Source: Trichobilharzia szidati
Taxonomy: Eukaryota; Platyhelminthes; Trematoda; Strigeidida; Schistosomatidae
Length of the DNA: 64,000 nucleotides
NCBI GenBank assembly: GCA_944472155.2
Contig: OX235272.1
Span: forward strand, 97,470,020 to 97,534,019
Direction: 5' to 3'
Of this stretch, positions 23,120 to 34,509 are shown piece after piece; positions within the stretch are counted from its first letter, which is position 1, and every line of letters starts with the position of its first letter. The notes beneath the pieces were generated by a model. The model saw only the letters and a program-made list of their open reading frames with translations. It had not been told where the DNA came from and made no database searches. Position numbers and translations under genes: made by a program.

Positions 23120-25250
23120 TCAAACTTTAAATAATTTAGCTTAGATAGTATAATAACACTAAAGGTGACTACTTAATTGATAAATCCTCATCGTTTCATT
23201 GCATGTCCAAATTCCTTTCCAGTAGAACGACTGACTGACTCTGTATAGAAATGTATTGAATTGTCATAAACTTCATATTCTCCTTTTTGAATCAAAGGCG
23301 AAGGAGGGGTGATACCTTCACGTAAAAGAGCTTCTAGAGATAAGATGTTCTAGATGGCAGGAACTACTAGTTAGATTATATCGTGTGGCTGCTCTGGTGT
23401 ACAATGAGGTATGAGAAAAAGTTACTGATGACACTCTCCAGTTACTTAGATTGAATTAGATGGGGCGGGACTCGAACCTAGGAGTTGCCACCTGAAAGGT
23501 CAGTACTTAAGCCAATGAGACGCACCTCCACACTTTACTGCTTAGCAAGATATAACACACACTACTGTTAAGCTGAAACGATAAACAAACACAATTGCTG
23601 GAGTACAGATAAGAAATTGGAAGTATTTTACCAAAAACGTCTTTATTTGTGAAAATAGATTTTTATTTTGTACACACTACAACTACAAATACTAGTCCAT
23701 ATCGAATCTGGACGGACTCAGCCGTTCTGGATGTAGTCTTATCATACGATATTACCCTCAGCTATTCATAAATTTAATTCAGGCAATCTAAGATAACTGA
23801 TGCCTTTCTACTGTTAATCTAATCAGTGTCAACTAACTATTATTTATCCTTAAATGAGAAATGTAGGGGAAACAATTATCCCGTAAAAAAATTTATACAC
23901 TAAGTTCAGAGCCAGACTTTACTCATGATGATACATGACAGGTAAAATATGAATTTCAAGGTGTAAATGGATGGAGCAAAACAAGAATTCTCAGGTCATA
24001 TCTGTTTGCATTCTTGGATAGTTATTAAGTTATTCAAATGATTATGAATAAACTAAAAATTTAGTTAATCTAGGTACATTCCATGCACCATTTGACGAAG
24101 ACATTAGTTGAAAGTGAAGTACTTAAGTCAAGGTATGTAATCATATAGTTTCATCTAATAAAATATTAGTAGTAGGTGGATGTTTAGCTACTGCGGGTGC
24201 CGACAAAGTTAAACTTTAGAAGCTCAACATTCTCCAGTGCACCAATATCCTTGAAACCGTCAACCAGCAAGGTAATGCAATTAGGTAGATAGTACTTTAT
24301 TCTTGAAAAAACCAATGAATGAAGTGTAATCATATTATGCAGGGTATGTGATTAGTTTTAGGTTACGCTAGGGAAAGATTAAGGTTAGGTTTAGGCTGGG
24401 GACATGTTGGGGTCAGGTTAATCTAATTAGGGAGGAACTAGAGTTGTTTAAGGATAGATTTGGCTTGAGTAAGGGATACATCAGGGTTGGAGTTGAGATA
24501 AAGGACTAAAGTCACTCGTATGTTGACATCTGTTTGGTGCCTAACATTGCCCAGATATCTGTTAGATTCATATGCATAAAACTCAATTACTTCCTGTAAA
24601 TCGGGAATGTGGCCATCATAGAAGTGAAATAAAGATGTCTTAATGCCCAGTTGTCCGCGAATTAATCAACAATGTCATCCTAACCATTTCAGTGTCCTTC
24701 ACTATCAGTTTATTTAAACAACAAAATCTTCGGTGAATACATTTGACGTTGATTGGCCAGTTTACCATCTTTTGAAACAACAGTAATTAATTAAAATATG
24801 AAGAAATTGTTGACAATATTCTTTTCTATTCATTGATCAATAACTGAATAGTTGGTATATGCTTGAGTTCACATATCACCTTAGTAACAGGTTACTATTG
24901 TTATGACTATTGTTGTCCTTTGTTTTCTTTATCATTCTGTTTATGTTAACTTTATTTCTGGATAAAGACAACTAGTTTATTTATTATGCATTTACTACTG
25001 ACTCATATATATATATATATGCTGCACAAAATCAATAAATCTAATTTATATTATGATTGAGACAACTAAACTAAGTATTGGCATTGGACGCTGAATAAAT
25101 TTATTTAAACATACATCATTTTCACTGCAGCTTATATGTGTAAAAGTTATCTAGATGTGCATAACGTTCACTTGTAATCTGATTATATCTATTTTTTCCA
25201 GAAAATGAACATAAAATAATTGAGTATATTACTTTCTAAGTGTTTGTTTG
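23120..25250. other. no gene (intron 2); tRNA-like fragment, TTAGG-like tract, AT microsatellite
   Basis: At about 23460-23530 a minus-strand tRNA-like fragment (ggactcgaacctagg box B, aagccaatgaga box A complement) is probably another SINE head. At about 24355-24490 there is a degenerate ggttagg/gggttgg tract. At about 25006-25020 there is a (TA)n run. No coding region is supported. Confidence 0.45.
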
Positions 25251-25259
25251 CAAGGACTT

Positions 25260-25600
25260 AATTGATTTTAAGTTGAATCATGGATAGACACTAGTTACAG
25301 GACTGTTGGAAACCAGGCCGTACTGGACAGCTGTTTTGTCCGTGTTCAGGGTTCTTCACAGTACGCACCCGCGTGCCCACCGAGAATCGAAACCACTACA
25401 GTTAGCTTATGAGGCGAACATGTCAACAGTTAGGTCAATGGGATGGAATCTATTAGCAATTCACGATATAAAGCCCCATCGCTAGCCAATGTCACCAGTG
25501 ATTATTTGTTCTAACACCCTACCTGGTGGACCCTCTGGTAACAACTTCTCACTTGGACTCCTGGTAAAGTCATCCTGTAGGCCGTCTGGAGGTGGTGCCA
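25260..25600 (-). repeat. Sm-alpha-like SINE with decayed hammerhead
   Basis: Minus strand: cgggtgcgtactgtgaagaaccc, then ggacaaaacagctgtccagtac. This has the stem I GTAC..GTAC and stem II layout of the hammerhead at 35792-35846, but with GTGA for the GATGA core and ACAAAAC for CGAAAC. It continues into the tRNA-like part and the agtgagaagttgttacc..-type body. It lies head to head with the next SINE. Confidence 0.55.
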
Positions 25601-25830
25601 TGAAATTGTGAAATGACAGAAGTTTACATTTGGGTTATGGAATCCCTTCCCAGTAGTTTGGTGTTCAGTGGGTTTACGTCGTAATCTAAAGGTCCTGAGT
25701 TCGAGACTTGGGGGTGGGTCTATGAGTGCGTACTGATGAAGAGCTTCAAAATAGGACGACATAGCTGTCGAATACTTCCTGGTTTTAAGTGGTTCTCTAA
25801 TTAATGTAAATCCGTAACCTAACTTGAATT
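25600..25830 (+). repeat. Sm-alpha-like SINE, 3' part with hammerhead remnant
   Basis: Plus strand: cccagtagtttggtgttcagtgg (box A-like), aaaggtcctgagttcgagac (box B), gtgcgtactgatgaagagcttc, aataggacgacatagctgtcgaatac and cttcctggttttaagtggttctctaa. The hammerhead core start CTGATGA is kept, but the CGAAAC strand has become CGACAT, so cleavage is not expected. Confidence 0.6.
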
Positions 25831-25839
25831 AAAGGCATG

Positions 25840-26430
25840 ACTTACGCGTCCCGAAGAATTTTTACTCATGAATACTTTATTGTGGTGATAGGTTGGCTGA
25901 TCGATAGATGGGTTAGGGTATTTTGGTATACCCATCTACGCCCGCTAATTCATATTTCTTCGTGGAAGTATTTATTCGCGGGGAGGAGCATCTGGAAAGA
26001 TGTCTATTATCCCATGTGGCGAAAGAGTGTTGTCATTGGTTATCATTTTCTCTTAAAGAAATCCCAAGAAGTCGGGTTAAATGTTGTTTAAGTTCAGTAA
26101 TAATATTAGTGTTAATAAAGACTATTTTGAATTATGAATAAGCAGAATAACAAGCGATTTTTAGGACATGCAAAACCATGTGCCTTTCTGCTAAAGAGTT
26201 ATTATTCCTGTCTAAGGGAAGAAAGAGTATTCAGTTTTCTTAATGACTTAATTTTTATTCACACTCTTTGTTCTTCCCCTGGTATATCTTACTTTTTCCT
26301 TCACTTTGCCACCTCTTTTGTAGTTAAAAATGAGTAAAGTCGAATTAGGCTGTTTTAAATTATTCTCGATTTTAACTGAGAGAGTATGACTACTAACCTG
26401 TATCCGTGCATAAGACAGAAGTTGATAGTT
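25840..26430. other. no gene (intron 2)
   Basis: Short frames at 25837-26091, 25923-26141 and 26134-26337 have no recognisable motif. Nothing supportable was seen. Confidence 0.4.
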
Positions 26431-26439
26431 TTCCGATAT

Positions 26440-26830
26440 GCTTTGAGGTTTTAAGTCCGATCACTAACTGACTTCATTTAGAGAACCATTAAAACCCAGA
26501 GAGTAATAGACAGCTGTTTGGTCCCTGTTTGGGACTATTAAGCAGTACACATCCGTGACCCAACCACCAAGAATCGAACCCAAGACCTTCAGACTGCTCA
26601 CTCAGCCACTGGGACAGGATCTAATGGCCCATAAATTCTAACTTCTATCATTTCGCGATCAAGGTGACTACCAACGATTATCATCAATCAGTATCTGACC
26701 TCAAGCGCAACTCAGTGGGTCCTACTGGAACATCAGGCGACTTCATTCTGTAATCAATTACCAGTAAGCGCTAGATTAATTTCCAAATGTGGGTTTCATT
26801 GGGAATTATACCCTTTTTAATACTAGTCCA
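26440..26830 (-). repeat. Sm-alpha-like SINE
   Basis: Minus strand: gggttcgattcttgg (box B), gtgtactgcttaatagtcccaaacagggaccaaacagctgtc and attactctctgggttttaatggttctc. This is the hammerhead layout with ACCAAAC in place of CGAAAC. The long body toward 26830 has the family sequence around gtaggacccactgagttgcgcttgaggtcagatactgattgatga. Confidence 0.55.
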
Positions 26831-27400
26831 GTCAGCATGTCAGTCAGCAAAGAAAAGGATACATATCAATCATACTGAATGAATAAATCTAACGAAATCA
26901 TAACCAGACTGAATATTTTGACTGGAAATATAAATTTTATTCAGAGCTTTTATCATATTTAAACTGTGCATTACAACAGCCTTCTAAAACCATCTACTTC
27001 TAGATGGTGTACTACAAATCTGTTCATCTGATAGTGCTGTTCTGCTTTATTATGTTTTTATCGCTTACCTACAAGAAAAGACGTCACCCTCACAACGCAA
27101 ACAAAAATTAATAGAAACAATAAACAAATTTAACCAGAAATGAACCTTAACTATCGAAATTTATCAAGCTATCGTAACCAATGAAGCCTTCTAATCCTAA
27201 TTATAGGGAGAAATCTGGTAATTTAGTGCATTGAAATATGTAATGCGATAATTTTGTGCGTTATATATAACTTTATTTTATTTAGATGTTAGTTTCAAAT
27301 GATAAAAGCTTTAATATTTAGATTATGGGATTTACAGAGATTTGTAATGATTAAATTTCAGTTGCTTTGGTGAGTCACAAAAATCATTTACAACAAACTG
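26830..27400. other. no gene (intron 2)
   Basis: AT-rich intronic sequence. Nothing recognised. Confidence 0.4.
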
Positions 27401-27404
27401 AGGA

Positions 27405-27690
27405 ATTTACTCAATGACTGCCTTCTCTGGTTCCATACTAAAGATCAGACAGCAGACCAGAAACAATGAGTAACAGGAAACTCTAGGAACGAACGAATCA
27501 AGAACCTATTGCTCAACAAATATGTCAAAGAAGACGGAAATGGATCGGACACACACTGAGGAGACCGTCGGGTGACATCGTGCACCAGGCTGTTGAGTTG
27601 AACCCGAATCGAAAATAACGAGCAGGACGTGGATCCGACAGTGACGTGGATGAGATTGGATTTCGTCACGAGCCAACGCTAGTAAGAGAG
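27405..27690 (+). mobile_element. RTE-like LINE 3' fragment
   Basis: Plus-strand decayed RTE end: ctctggttccatactaaagatcagacag, atcaagaacctattgctcaacaaatatgtcaaagaag, ggaaatggatcggacacacactgaggagaccg (WKWIGHTLRRPSGD) and gttgagttgaacccgaatcg. Matches the 54450-54610 portion of the better copy. Confidence 0.65.
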
Positions 27691-27694
27691 ATCA

Positions 27695-27900
27695 TTGAAA
27701 AGTAGGGTCACTGAAGTCCTGCCCGATTGACTGAGTAGTAAGCCAGCTTGTTCTCGTAACCTAAAGGTCCTGGGTTGATTTGTAGTGGAGTCATGGGTGC
27801 GCACTGATAAAGAGGTCCAATATAGCATGTAACAGCGGTACGATTCTGCTTAGGTTCCAATGATGTCTCTAACTGATGTTGGTTCGTAACGAAATCTAAC
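27695..27900 (+). repeat. Sm-alpha-like SINE 3' part, decayed
   Basis: Plus strand: ctgagtagtaagccagcttgttctcgtaacctaaaggtcctgggttgatt (tRNA-like), gggtgcgcactgataaagaggtcc and gttccaatgatgtctctaactgatgttgg. The hammerhead remnant is damaged. Confidence 0.5.
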
Positions 27901-28700
27901 ATTTGAAATTAGAAAGCTTTAAGCTTAAGCTTCATATTTTCTCGTTACAATAAGAGGGATGTAGCTTCATTTTTCAGCTTCAGTTTTTGAAGATAACATC
28001 TATTTTCTCATGATGCTGAACACTTGCGAACACAAAACTGTGCTAATTGTTGGTCAATAAACTAAGCGAGGCATAGGAGTGGGTCGACCAAGGATCAAAA
28101 GCGTACCACTCGTTTAGTTGGTGAGCATTCTACCATTGGACCACCACAGTACAGCTTGATATCTCACACTGACTTCGTTTTTCAGAAGGCTAACATACTC
28201 ATTATTGCTGTCATTATTAAGCATGACAGTGTATAATGATATATTCACTGAATATAAATTCGTATCTTACATCATGCTGTTTTGCTTGAGGTCTCAATCT
28301 CCATTTATAGTATCATACAAATCACACAGAGTCTTCTGAATAATTAATGTCTCCTAAAGGTAACTGTGTTGAATTCTCACATCGGAATGTGTAAATTGCA
28401 AATGATGGACTTGACCGCAATAATAGTGTAATTAAAAGTTTATAAATTAAATAAAAAGTATGATGAAGTGAATAAAAGTGCAGTGTATCAACAGTTTCCG
28501 GGGACCTGTGTTTTGTCTGACTACAGTTAGCTGCAAAGCAAGAAAAAATCAATTACCCTACTGTTTAGTGACCGGAAATTCTTCACTTCATGGGCAAACA
28601 TAGAGATTTGATTAGTTAAAGGTAGTTAAGAGTAAAAGCAGATAGATAAAGGAATCTCACACAAAAAAATAAACTACAAAAAAATTAAACTAATTACTTA
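27900..28700. other. no gene (intron 2); tRNA-like SINE fragment
   Basis: About 28078-28145 on the minus strand resembles the tRNA-like head of the RTE-associated SINE (gtggtggtccaatggtagaatgctcaccaactaaacg). The rest shows nothing recognisable. Confidence 0.4.
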
Positions 28701-28701
28701 C

Positions 28702-28930
28702 TTGCCAAAACCATGTCCCTTGCATGAGATAAGTCCAACTACGCATTAAACCATAGACAGGTTCACGAGGTGCCATTAATTCTGCCAATGATATTCCAAC
28801 AGCTAATACAATCATTCCAGCTAGAAGTAAGTGAAGGTAAATATCTAATGGACTTCTTCCATGTAAGTGAAACATGAACAAGAAGAATTCTCCCAGTAGT
28901 GCTATAATATTGAATAGGTATTCTGATTCC
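28702..28930 (-). CDS. TMEM45-family membrane protein, exon 2
   Basis: Middle coding exon. Acceptor tgttttag before GGAATCAG (first exon base 28930) and donor CAA|GTAAGT (last exon base 28702). The exon encodes ESEYLFNIIALLGEFFLFMF, then HLHGRSPLD, a hydrophobic helix and a RSWTYLMQGTWFWQ end. In the DUF716/TMEM45 family the equivalent segment has an H-x-H-x-R-x-PLD motif and a LQGTWFWQ motif, both visible here. Phase 2 in, phase 0 out, consistent with exons 1 and 3. A decayed copy of this exon lies at 62853-63100. Confidence 0.9.
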
Positions 28931-29415
28931 CTAAAACAATTAAGCAGAAATAGCATATCTGAAGAAAATAAGCTGTTCAATAAAATACTGAATATAAGTA
29001 CTCATTTGAACAGTTGGAGTTATGTCATGTTTCTAATCACGAGATTCAGATCTCATTGTTAAGTAGGTTATTTCAAAAAGCTATAAGTCAGCTTGACTTT
29101 TTACCGTTATTAGTGATGTCACGTTCAAATATTTTATTATTTATAGTTAAAAGAAATTAATTCCGTTCTGTGGTACGATCTTAGTCACCTCTGTCGTTTT
29201 AATATAATAATAGCTGTCTTTTGAATAAAATGTTTTCACAATCTACAGAATTCTCAACGCACTTCATTGCCTAATGTTTTCACTTTGTCCGAGATCTTCA
29301 AGTAAAATATTAGTAGACGGTGCCTCACGTGAAGCAGCGCTGCTCCATCTTAAGCGAAAGTCAGTGATATAATTTCGTCGTTTCCTTCGAGCAATGAACA
29401 ACTGGAGTTTGAGGA
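28931..29415. other. no gene (start of intron 1)
   Basis: Intron sequence adjoining exon 2. The short plus-strand frame at 28874-29062 overlaps the exon antisense and is a shadow. Confidence 0.45.
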
Positions 29416-29419
29416 CCAA

Positions 29420-29935
29420 TCAAAATGCATTATTATTATTGCCTTGGATTCCAAGTGGATCAGGGTGCTTCAACAGCACATCTCCATTTTGTCCTGTTCT
29501 CCACATTCTTCTTTAGCTGGCCCCACAAGTGCCCCATAAGCTTTCATTTCCTCCACATACAATCTCCTCCATGTTGCCCTCGGACCCACGGCCAACTCGT
29601 TATTTCCAATTTGGGTTCCACTCGAGTGATAGTCAGGCATGTGATGTCATCCAGCGGTCTCCTCAGTGTGTGTCCTATCCATCTCAACTTCGTCGGAATA
29701 TTTATTGAGCAATGGGTTCTTGATTGGTTCGTTCCTAGAGTTTCTTGTTACTAATTCTTTCTGATCTTCAGTATGGCGCCAGCGAAGGCAGGTGTTGATG
29801 AAAGTGTGGGGTCTGTAGGAAATTTTATTGATGACGCTTGAGCTAAGTCTCTGAGCCATGTAGAAGAACAAACTAACTTAACATTGGTGTTGAAAATCCG
29901 AATCTTGTTCTTCTTCTTGTTCCTACTAGGCAAGG
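29420..29935 (-). mobile_element. RTE-like LINE 3' fragment
   Basis: Minus strand, in order from 29935: cggattttcaacaccaatgttaagtt (RIFNTNVK), catggctcagagacttagc, gtcatcaataaaatttcctac..acacctgccttcgctggcgccatactgaagatcag, gaacgaaccaatcaagaacccattgctcaata, atggataggacacacactgaggagaccgctggatgacatcac and tggaacccaaattgg. A middle-aged 3' end of the RTE family, frames broken. Confidence 0.7.
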
Positions 29936-30025
29936 TTAGGAGAGCGTTGGCAAGGGATTCAACTCTGGGACATGTGTGGCGTGGTTGGCGAGTATTCTAC
30001 CACTAAACCACCGACGTACTGGTAG
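29936..30025 (-). repeat. RTE-associated tRNA SINE head
   Basis: Minus strand: cggtggtttagtggtagaatactcgccaacc (box A-like), cacacatgtcccagagttgaatccc (box B) and ttgccaacgctctcc. Same head as at 34215-34300. Confidence 0.55.
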
Positions 30026-30029
30026 CAGA

Positions 30030-31885
30030 GCGTCGTTAATTTACTAGGTGTGTGGTCCCAAAATGGGATCAGTTAAAATCATTTAATATAACTAATGTAC
30101 AACTTAGCACCAATGTACTAAGTATCTTAGAAGCCACAGTGAGTCGACGGTTAAAATCCAACTTATACATTCAGAAAGGGATAGTCGTCAACCTTTTCCA
30201 ACCATAATATGAACCCTTTAACTTTTTCTGTTCTGTTACTTCAATTGATTTTGACAATATACTCCTAGTTTTATTTTTTTGTCTTGACCTGACCATTTGA
30301 TCTCTATTAAACAGACTGTTATCTCAGTCACTTCTAATCCTTAACACGTAGAACTCTTACGTAAAATGTATTACTGATTTTCCTGTTTTTTCCACACACC
30401 TAACTAATGTCCAACTTCCGTCCTTGATTCTAGAATATTCTCGGAACTTTTCCAACTATACTAACAAGCGTACTGATACCTGAAGTTATTTCATCTGAAA
30501 TTTTAGTGTATTCAGTTGTAACATTAGTGGTCACCATCTTGTTATCCCGCTCAGCTTTGTTGTTCTTGATCAGTTGAAAAATTATTCCCACTATTTAAAA
30601 ATAATTTACAGTTTTTTCCACATAAGCATGAGTACTCCTTAAAGGTAGAGACAATAATTAAACTGAGTTCAGCAGCTTTATCTGTCTTTTTTTGAATGCT
30701 TACTATTGTCTTAATCTCAGGGTAGTAATCAGAAAATTCTCGTGATCTTCTAGTAATAATCAGTAGTGACATTCATGGTTCATGTTGATACCCATTCTTA
30801 TTATTCATCGACTGGATTTGTTTGCACCGATGTTCCTACCAAGAATGGAATCGCCTACCATCCGTTCAAGTCTCAACAGGAACGTTGAACGACCTAAATT
30901 CATTTGGTAGGACTCACATACTACATACTATAACTAGTCCTCATTAATTGTACGCTCACGGCATAATTACACTAGATGTGAAGGCATCTGTATAAAAGGC
31001 TCATATATGGAGAGAAACTATCCATTTTTAGTCTTGTATGCCAATGGGGGGGGGGGAGTGATGTTTACATTTAATTAAAGCTTTCTGCTTCCTTATTGAT
31101 TTAAAGATTTACTATGCTTATGTTTAGAGATAATTCGAAATATGGTTGTACTGCAATGTTATAGCTCAAGTATGCTTCTACAGATGAATCATTATTTTCA
31201 TATTCTTGTTATAAACTGTAGTAATTATTTTTATTGTTTAATGTGAAATATACCTTTGGAGCTTTTTCTGTTCTTCTGCCTCCTCTTAGTTATATTAAAT
31301 GAGTACAGACGTTCGTTTAAAATTGTTACTTAATCGTTACATACACGCACACTGACACTCATTACTTCATGTCATTTCGTTTAGTTGGTACAGCCTAATT
31401 AATCACACTTCGGAAACAATAAGTAGGTGAATAAAAGTCACTAAAAAAAGAAGAGAAAGAATGATTATTAATGCTTTCTTTGTATAGTAGCGATTGATTT
31501 AGTTGAAGGTTACTTCAGTAATGTGGACATTCAGGCATCAGTTAAAACTTGTGGCTGAGACAGTGTGATACAAGTATATCAAATGGAGAGTTCCAAATAA
31601 CACGCAATATGTACCTTGTACTCCAATGACAGCTAATTAACATCAATCACTTGACATCATATTGAATCTAAAGATAGAGTTGACTAGTCCATCCTAGAAA
31701 CACAGATATAATCAGCGATCGATTATTTAGGTCACTTGCAACCAACAACAGAAAACTGACTGACAGAAAAATTGATGCAAAGATCAGTGTAGATGTGCAT
31801 CTGTTTAGGTTACCACATTTCAGAAATCACTCAAACGTATATATATACTTTGTGGTGCCACGGTGGATGAATTAGTGAAGGGGCA
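30030..31885. other. no gene (intron 1); poly-G run
   Basis: No coding region or element was recognised. A run of ten G residues within a G-rich tract lies at about 31046-31056. Confidence 0.4.
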
Positions 31886-31893
31886 ATGAAAAT

Positions 31894-32213
31894 TCCATAA
31901 TGGGTAAATTTTTATTTTGATACAGTCTCACAGTGTTATACAGTAATATTTACTGATGACGTTTCGAGCACAATTTATTGCTCATAATCATATCAAGGTA
32001 ATCACACGACTTCCTAAATTCATTTATATTTGGAAATATAAATGAATTTAGGAAGTCGTGTGATTACCTTGATATGATTATGAGCAATAAATTGTGCTCG
32101 AAACGTCATCAGTAAATATTACTGTAAAACACTGTGAGACTGTATCAAAATAAAAATTTACCCTTTATGGAATTACATTCTACCACAGTGCCCAAGTTTT
32201 ATTCTTATATCAA
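31894..32213. mobile_element. PLE-derived palindrome: two pLTRs head to head, with 13-bp TSD
   Basis: A near-perfect palindrome, 31891-32174, with its centre between 32032 and 32033 (arms of about 141 bp, a few mismatches, no internal coding sequence). Each arm is a PLE terminal repeat carrying the ctgatgacgtttcgagcac block. The right side continues to 32213 with the family end (ctaccacagtgcccaag..ttatatcaa), while the left arm lacks these last 40 bp or so. GGGCAATGAAAAT occurs at 31881-31893 and again at 32214-32226, which I read as a target-site duplication defining the insertion. Located in intron 1 of the TMEM45-like gene. Confidence 0.8.
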
Positions 32214-32229
32214 GGGCAATGAAAATGTA

Positions 32230-33355
32230 GTGAAGATTATTGAAGGCATCCAAAATATCGATTGCAAACAATGAGTACATCTGAGCCATGTGAATAATTT
32301 CGAGGCATGTCACCAATGGTCTCAGACCATTGATTATCAGCTTTCTAAGCACCTTAGCCAAGTCACTTCCATACATGGCTCAGACCAATAGTTAATGAGT
32401 TCAAGGATTGAAGCCATTATTTGATTTGATCACCTCTTAATGCTTTCTGACCTGATCTTACTTCAACCAAAAGTGTTAGTTGACATAATCTATGGCTTCG
32501 TGTGCATAAAAAGCGTCCTGATCACATTAACTATTGAAAATTCGCAACTTTATTGACCGGGCTAAACTTTCTGCGTAACACTGTGTATTTACTGTTGTTA
32601 TTATTATGACTACTTGAACCAATACTAAAATAGGGGAAAACCGGTAATTTGTGTGTAGTATAAGCACCATTTTTGTGTGGTATCACAATAGCATGCTATG
32701 CATGGAAGATCGTACAAGTTGACAAATTATGCGACATCTGGGAATTTAGAAACTTATGATCCCCTCAAAATTCTGAGTACTGACAGTCATTTGGTGTTAC
32801 AGTTAAACATATTAAGATTGAGATATTTAGGCTAGTCTCTGTGAGCAGTAATGCAGCTTGCAGGTGTGTGTATTTAAAAATAAAATGAATCTACATCACT
32901 TAAAGCCGGCTTAGAACAGAGAAAATGATGTGGTCTGCTAAGATAGTCAACTAACAAATACTTCACAGATGTGTTTAAGCTATCTTGTACACCTTTCAAT
33001 AAGTTTGAAATAGCAAATTGATTAAACCTAAAGTGTATTCCTGAGTATCAGGCATTTTCCAAATGACATTTCAAAGTACACTAAACAATATTTCCTAATA
33101 TGGCTGGTAAAAATGCAAAGAGTCTTATCAGATCCATCTGTGTACATTAATCTAGAAGATATTGCCCCCAAGATGGAGGGTTATACTTAGTCATGTACCA
33201 CAGGTGGTAAGAAATCTTTCTTTTCATGCTGGTCATACAGTGATTGATTAGTTTGTTCATTTCTAGCATGAAGATAACCAGCCACTGTTTTTCTGTATAG
33301 TGGCCAAGAAGTAATCGTGAGGTTTGATGTCCTTGGACATCATTTCACATACGGT
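32230..33355. other. no gene (intron 1)
   Basis: Nothing recognised. The minus-strand frame 32173-32376 overlaps the palindrome end. Confidence 0.4.
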
Positions 33356-33360
33356 CGTAG

Positions 33361-33425
33361 ATATCGACTGATGAAGAATCCTATCGCGGAAACGAAACAG
33401 CTGTTTATTTTTCAGTGTTGATGAC
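33361..33425 (+). ncRNA. hammerhead-like motif, isolated
   Basis: CGACTGATGAAGAATCCTAT, then CGCGGAAACGAAACAGCTGTTTATTTTTCAGT. The CTGATGA strand, a stem II region, CGAAACAGCTGT and a loosely complementary stem I (actg/cagt) are in hammerhead order. GTT stands where GTC is normal for cleavage. No clear SINE body surrounds it, so it may be a decayed SINE end. Confidence 0.4.
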
Positions 33426-33607
33426 AGAAACTACTTAGAAATAATAGAAAGTATCAGAGCAAAAGTGTCTGTTATTCTCCAGTACTGTGTGCTTGTTTCT
33501 GTTTCATTTATCATTGTGTCAGTGCAGTGTGTTATATATTGATACCATATCGAAACGACTAACACTGTCTTCATTTCTCTCCATCTAATTCATGACAACC
33601 GTAATAA

Positions 33608-33796
33608 ATGAGCAGAAAACATCATCCAGAAGAAACATCACTATTACGTAACTTCCCTCAAAAATTAGAGGAATTGAACTCTTATAATGATTTAGGCACA
33701 ACGAACGTTATGTCTTTACTCAGAAACGAGGCGTCACTTAATAGGTGTGTGTGTGAAAATCCTAGCTTTATACTTCCAGAGCAAGACTTCTTGTAA
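33608..33796 (+). CDS. possible small ORF, unrecognised
   Basis: 62 codons from ATG, antisense within intron 1 of the TMEM45-like gene. The product is charged (MSRKHHPEETSLLRNF start) without signal peptide, helix or known motif. A run of GTGTGTGTG after AATAG at about 33740-33751 could act as a splice donor, but this is speculation. Listed only because it has an ATG and is not inside an identified repeat. Confidence 0.12.
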   Translation: MSRKHHPEETSLLRNFPQKLEELNSYNDLGTTNVMSLLRNEASLNRCVCENPSFILPEQDFL

Positions 33797-34074
33797 TTTT
33801 GAAACAAATTTTTGCTTCATTTTGGTGTCAGTTAATTGTAATCTGGTTTTGAATTTCAGTTACCTTTACAAAAACTTTGTAATGACTGTTGTCGTTGTAC
33901 ATTTTCATGATTGACATCCTCGTATTGTCTGGTTTAAGCTATCATGTCATTTTTAAATGTCGTTTACCTGTGTGCGTGTTTGTGAAAGCCAGGAAGATTA
34001 TGAAAGGCGTTCTGTCCGAGTCACAGAATACATCGTAGCTTAGGTTTCTTATTCCCCCAAAAACATACATTTTT

Positions 34075-34305
34075 TTTTCCTTCACGTTCCCCAGTGGAAC
34101 ATAGGGCTTCAAGTTAGTGGCTTGAAGTTTCTGTAGCAGTGTTTATTTTACAGGATGGGGTTGCTAGCCTCATGCCCAACCTTTCCTCTTCACCAGCATT
34201 ATATGTGGCTTAGCGAGGTAAAGGAGTGCGTCGGCCGGGGTTCGAAACCCGGACCATGTGCATGGTTGGCGAGCGTCCTAACCACTATGCCACCGACGCA
34301 CAAAA
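34075..34305 (-). repeat. tRNA-headed SINE with RTE-derived body and tail
   Basis: On the minus strand the unit opens with GTCGGTGGCATAGTGGTTAG (box A) and GGGTTTCGAACCCC (box B), ending in GGCCGACGC, a cloverleaf-like head. A body then follows with gaggaaaggttgggcatgag, gctagcaaccccatcctgtaaaa and aaacttcaagccac, and the tail ttgaagccctatgttccact. The tail matches the 3' end of the RTE LINE at 54735-54755. The body resembles the 5' untranslated region of the same RTE (52150-52225). Confidence 0.7.
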
Positions 34306-34509
34306 ACATACATTAGCAGATTTTATTTGGAATCAGGTGTCTGCTGACTACCGGTTTCCATTAGAAACAGTGTCAGAGGTCAAGGTTTTCTGTCTACAGA
34401 AGACAAAAACTGCATTATAGTATTGCGTTACAATTACATTACATACTTTTTGTGCGGATTTTTTCCAGTGAATGCTCATCAGCGAATAATTCGTATATTA
34501 TTATTTATT

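Noticed and set aside
31046..31056. Poly-G run as a G-quadruplex regulator
   Set aside because: A single G run without further G tracts cannot form an intramolecular quadruplex; probably a simple repeat.
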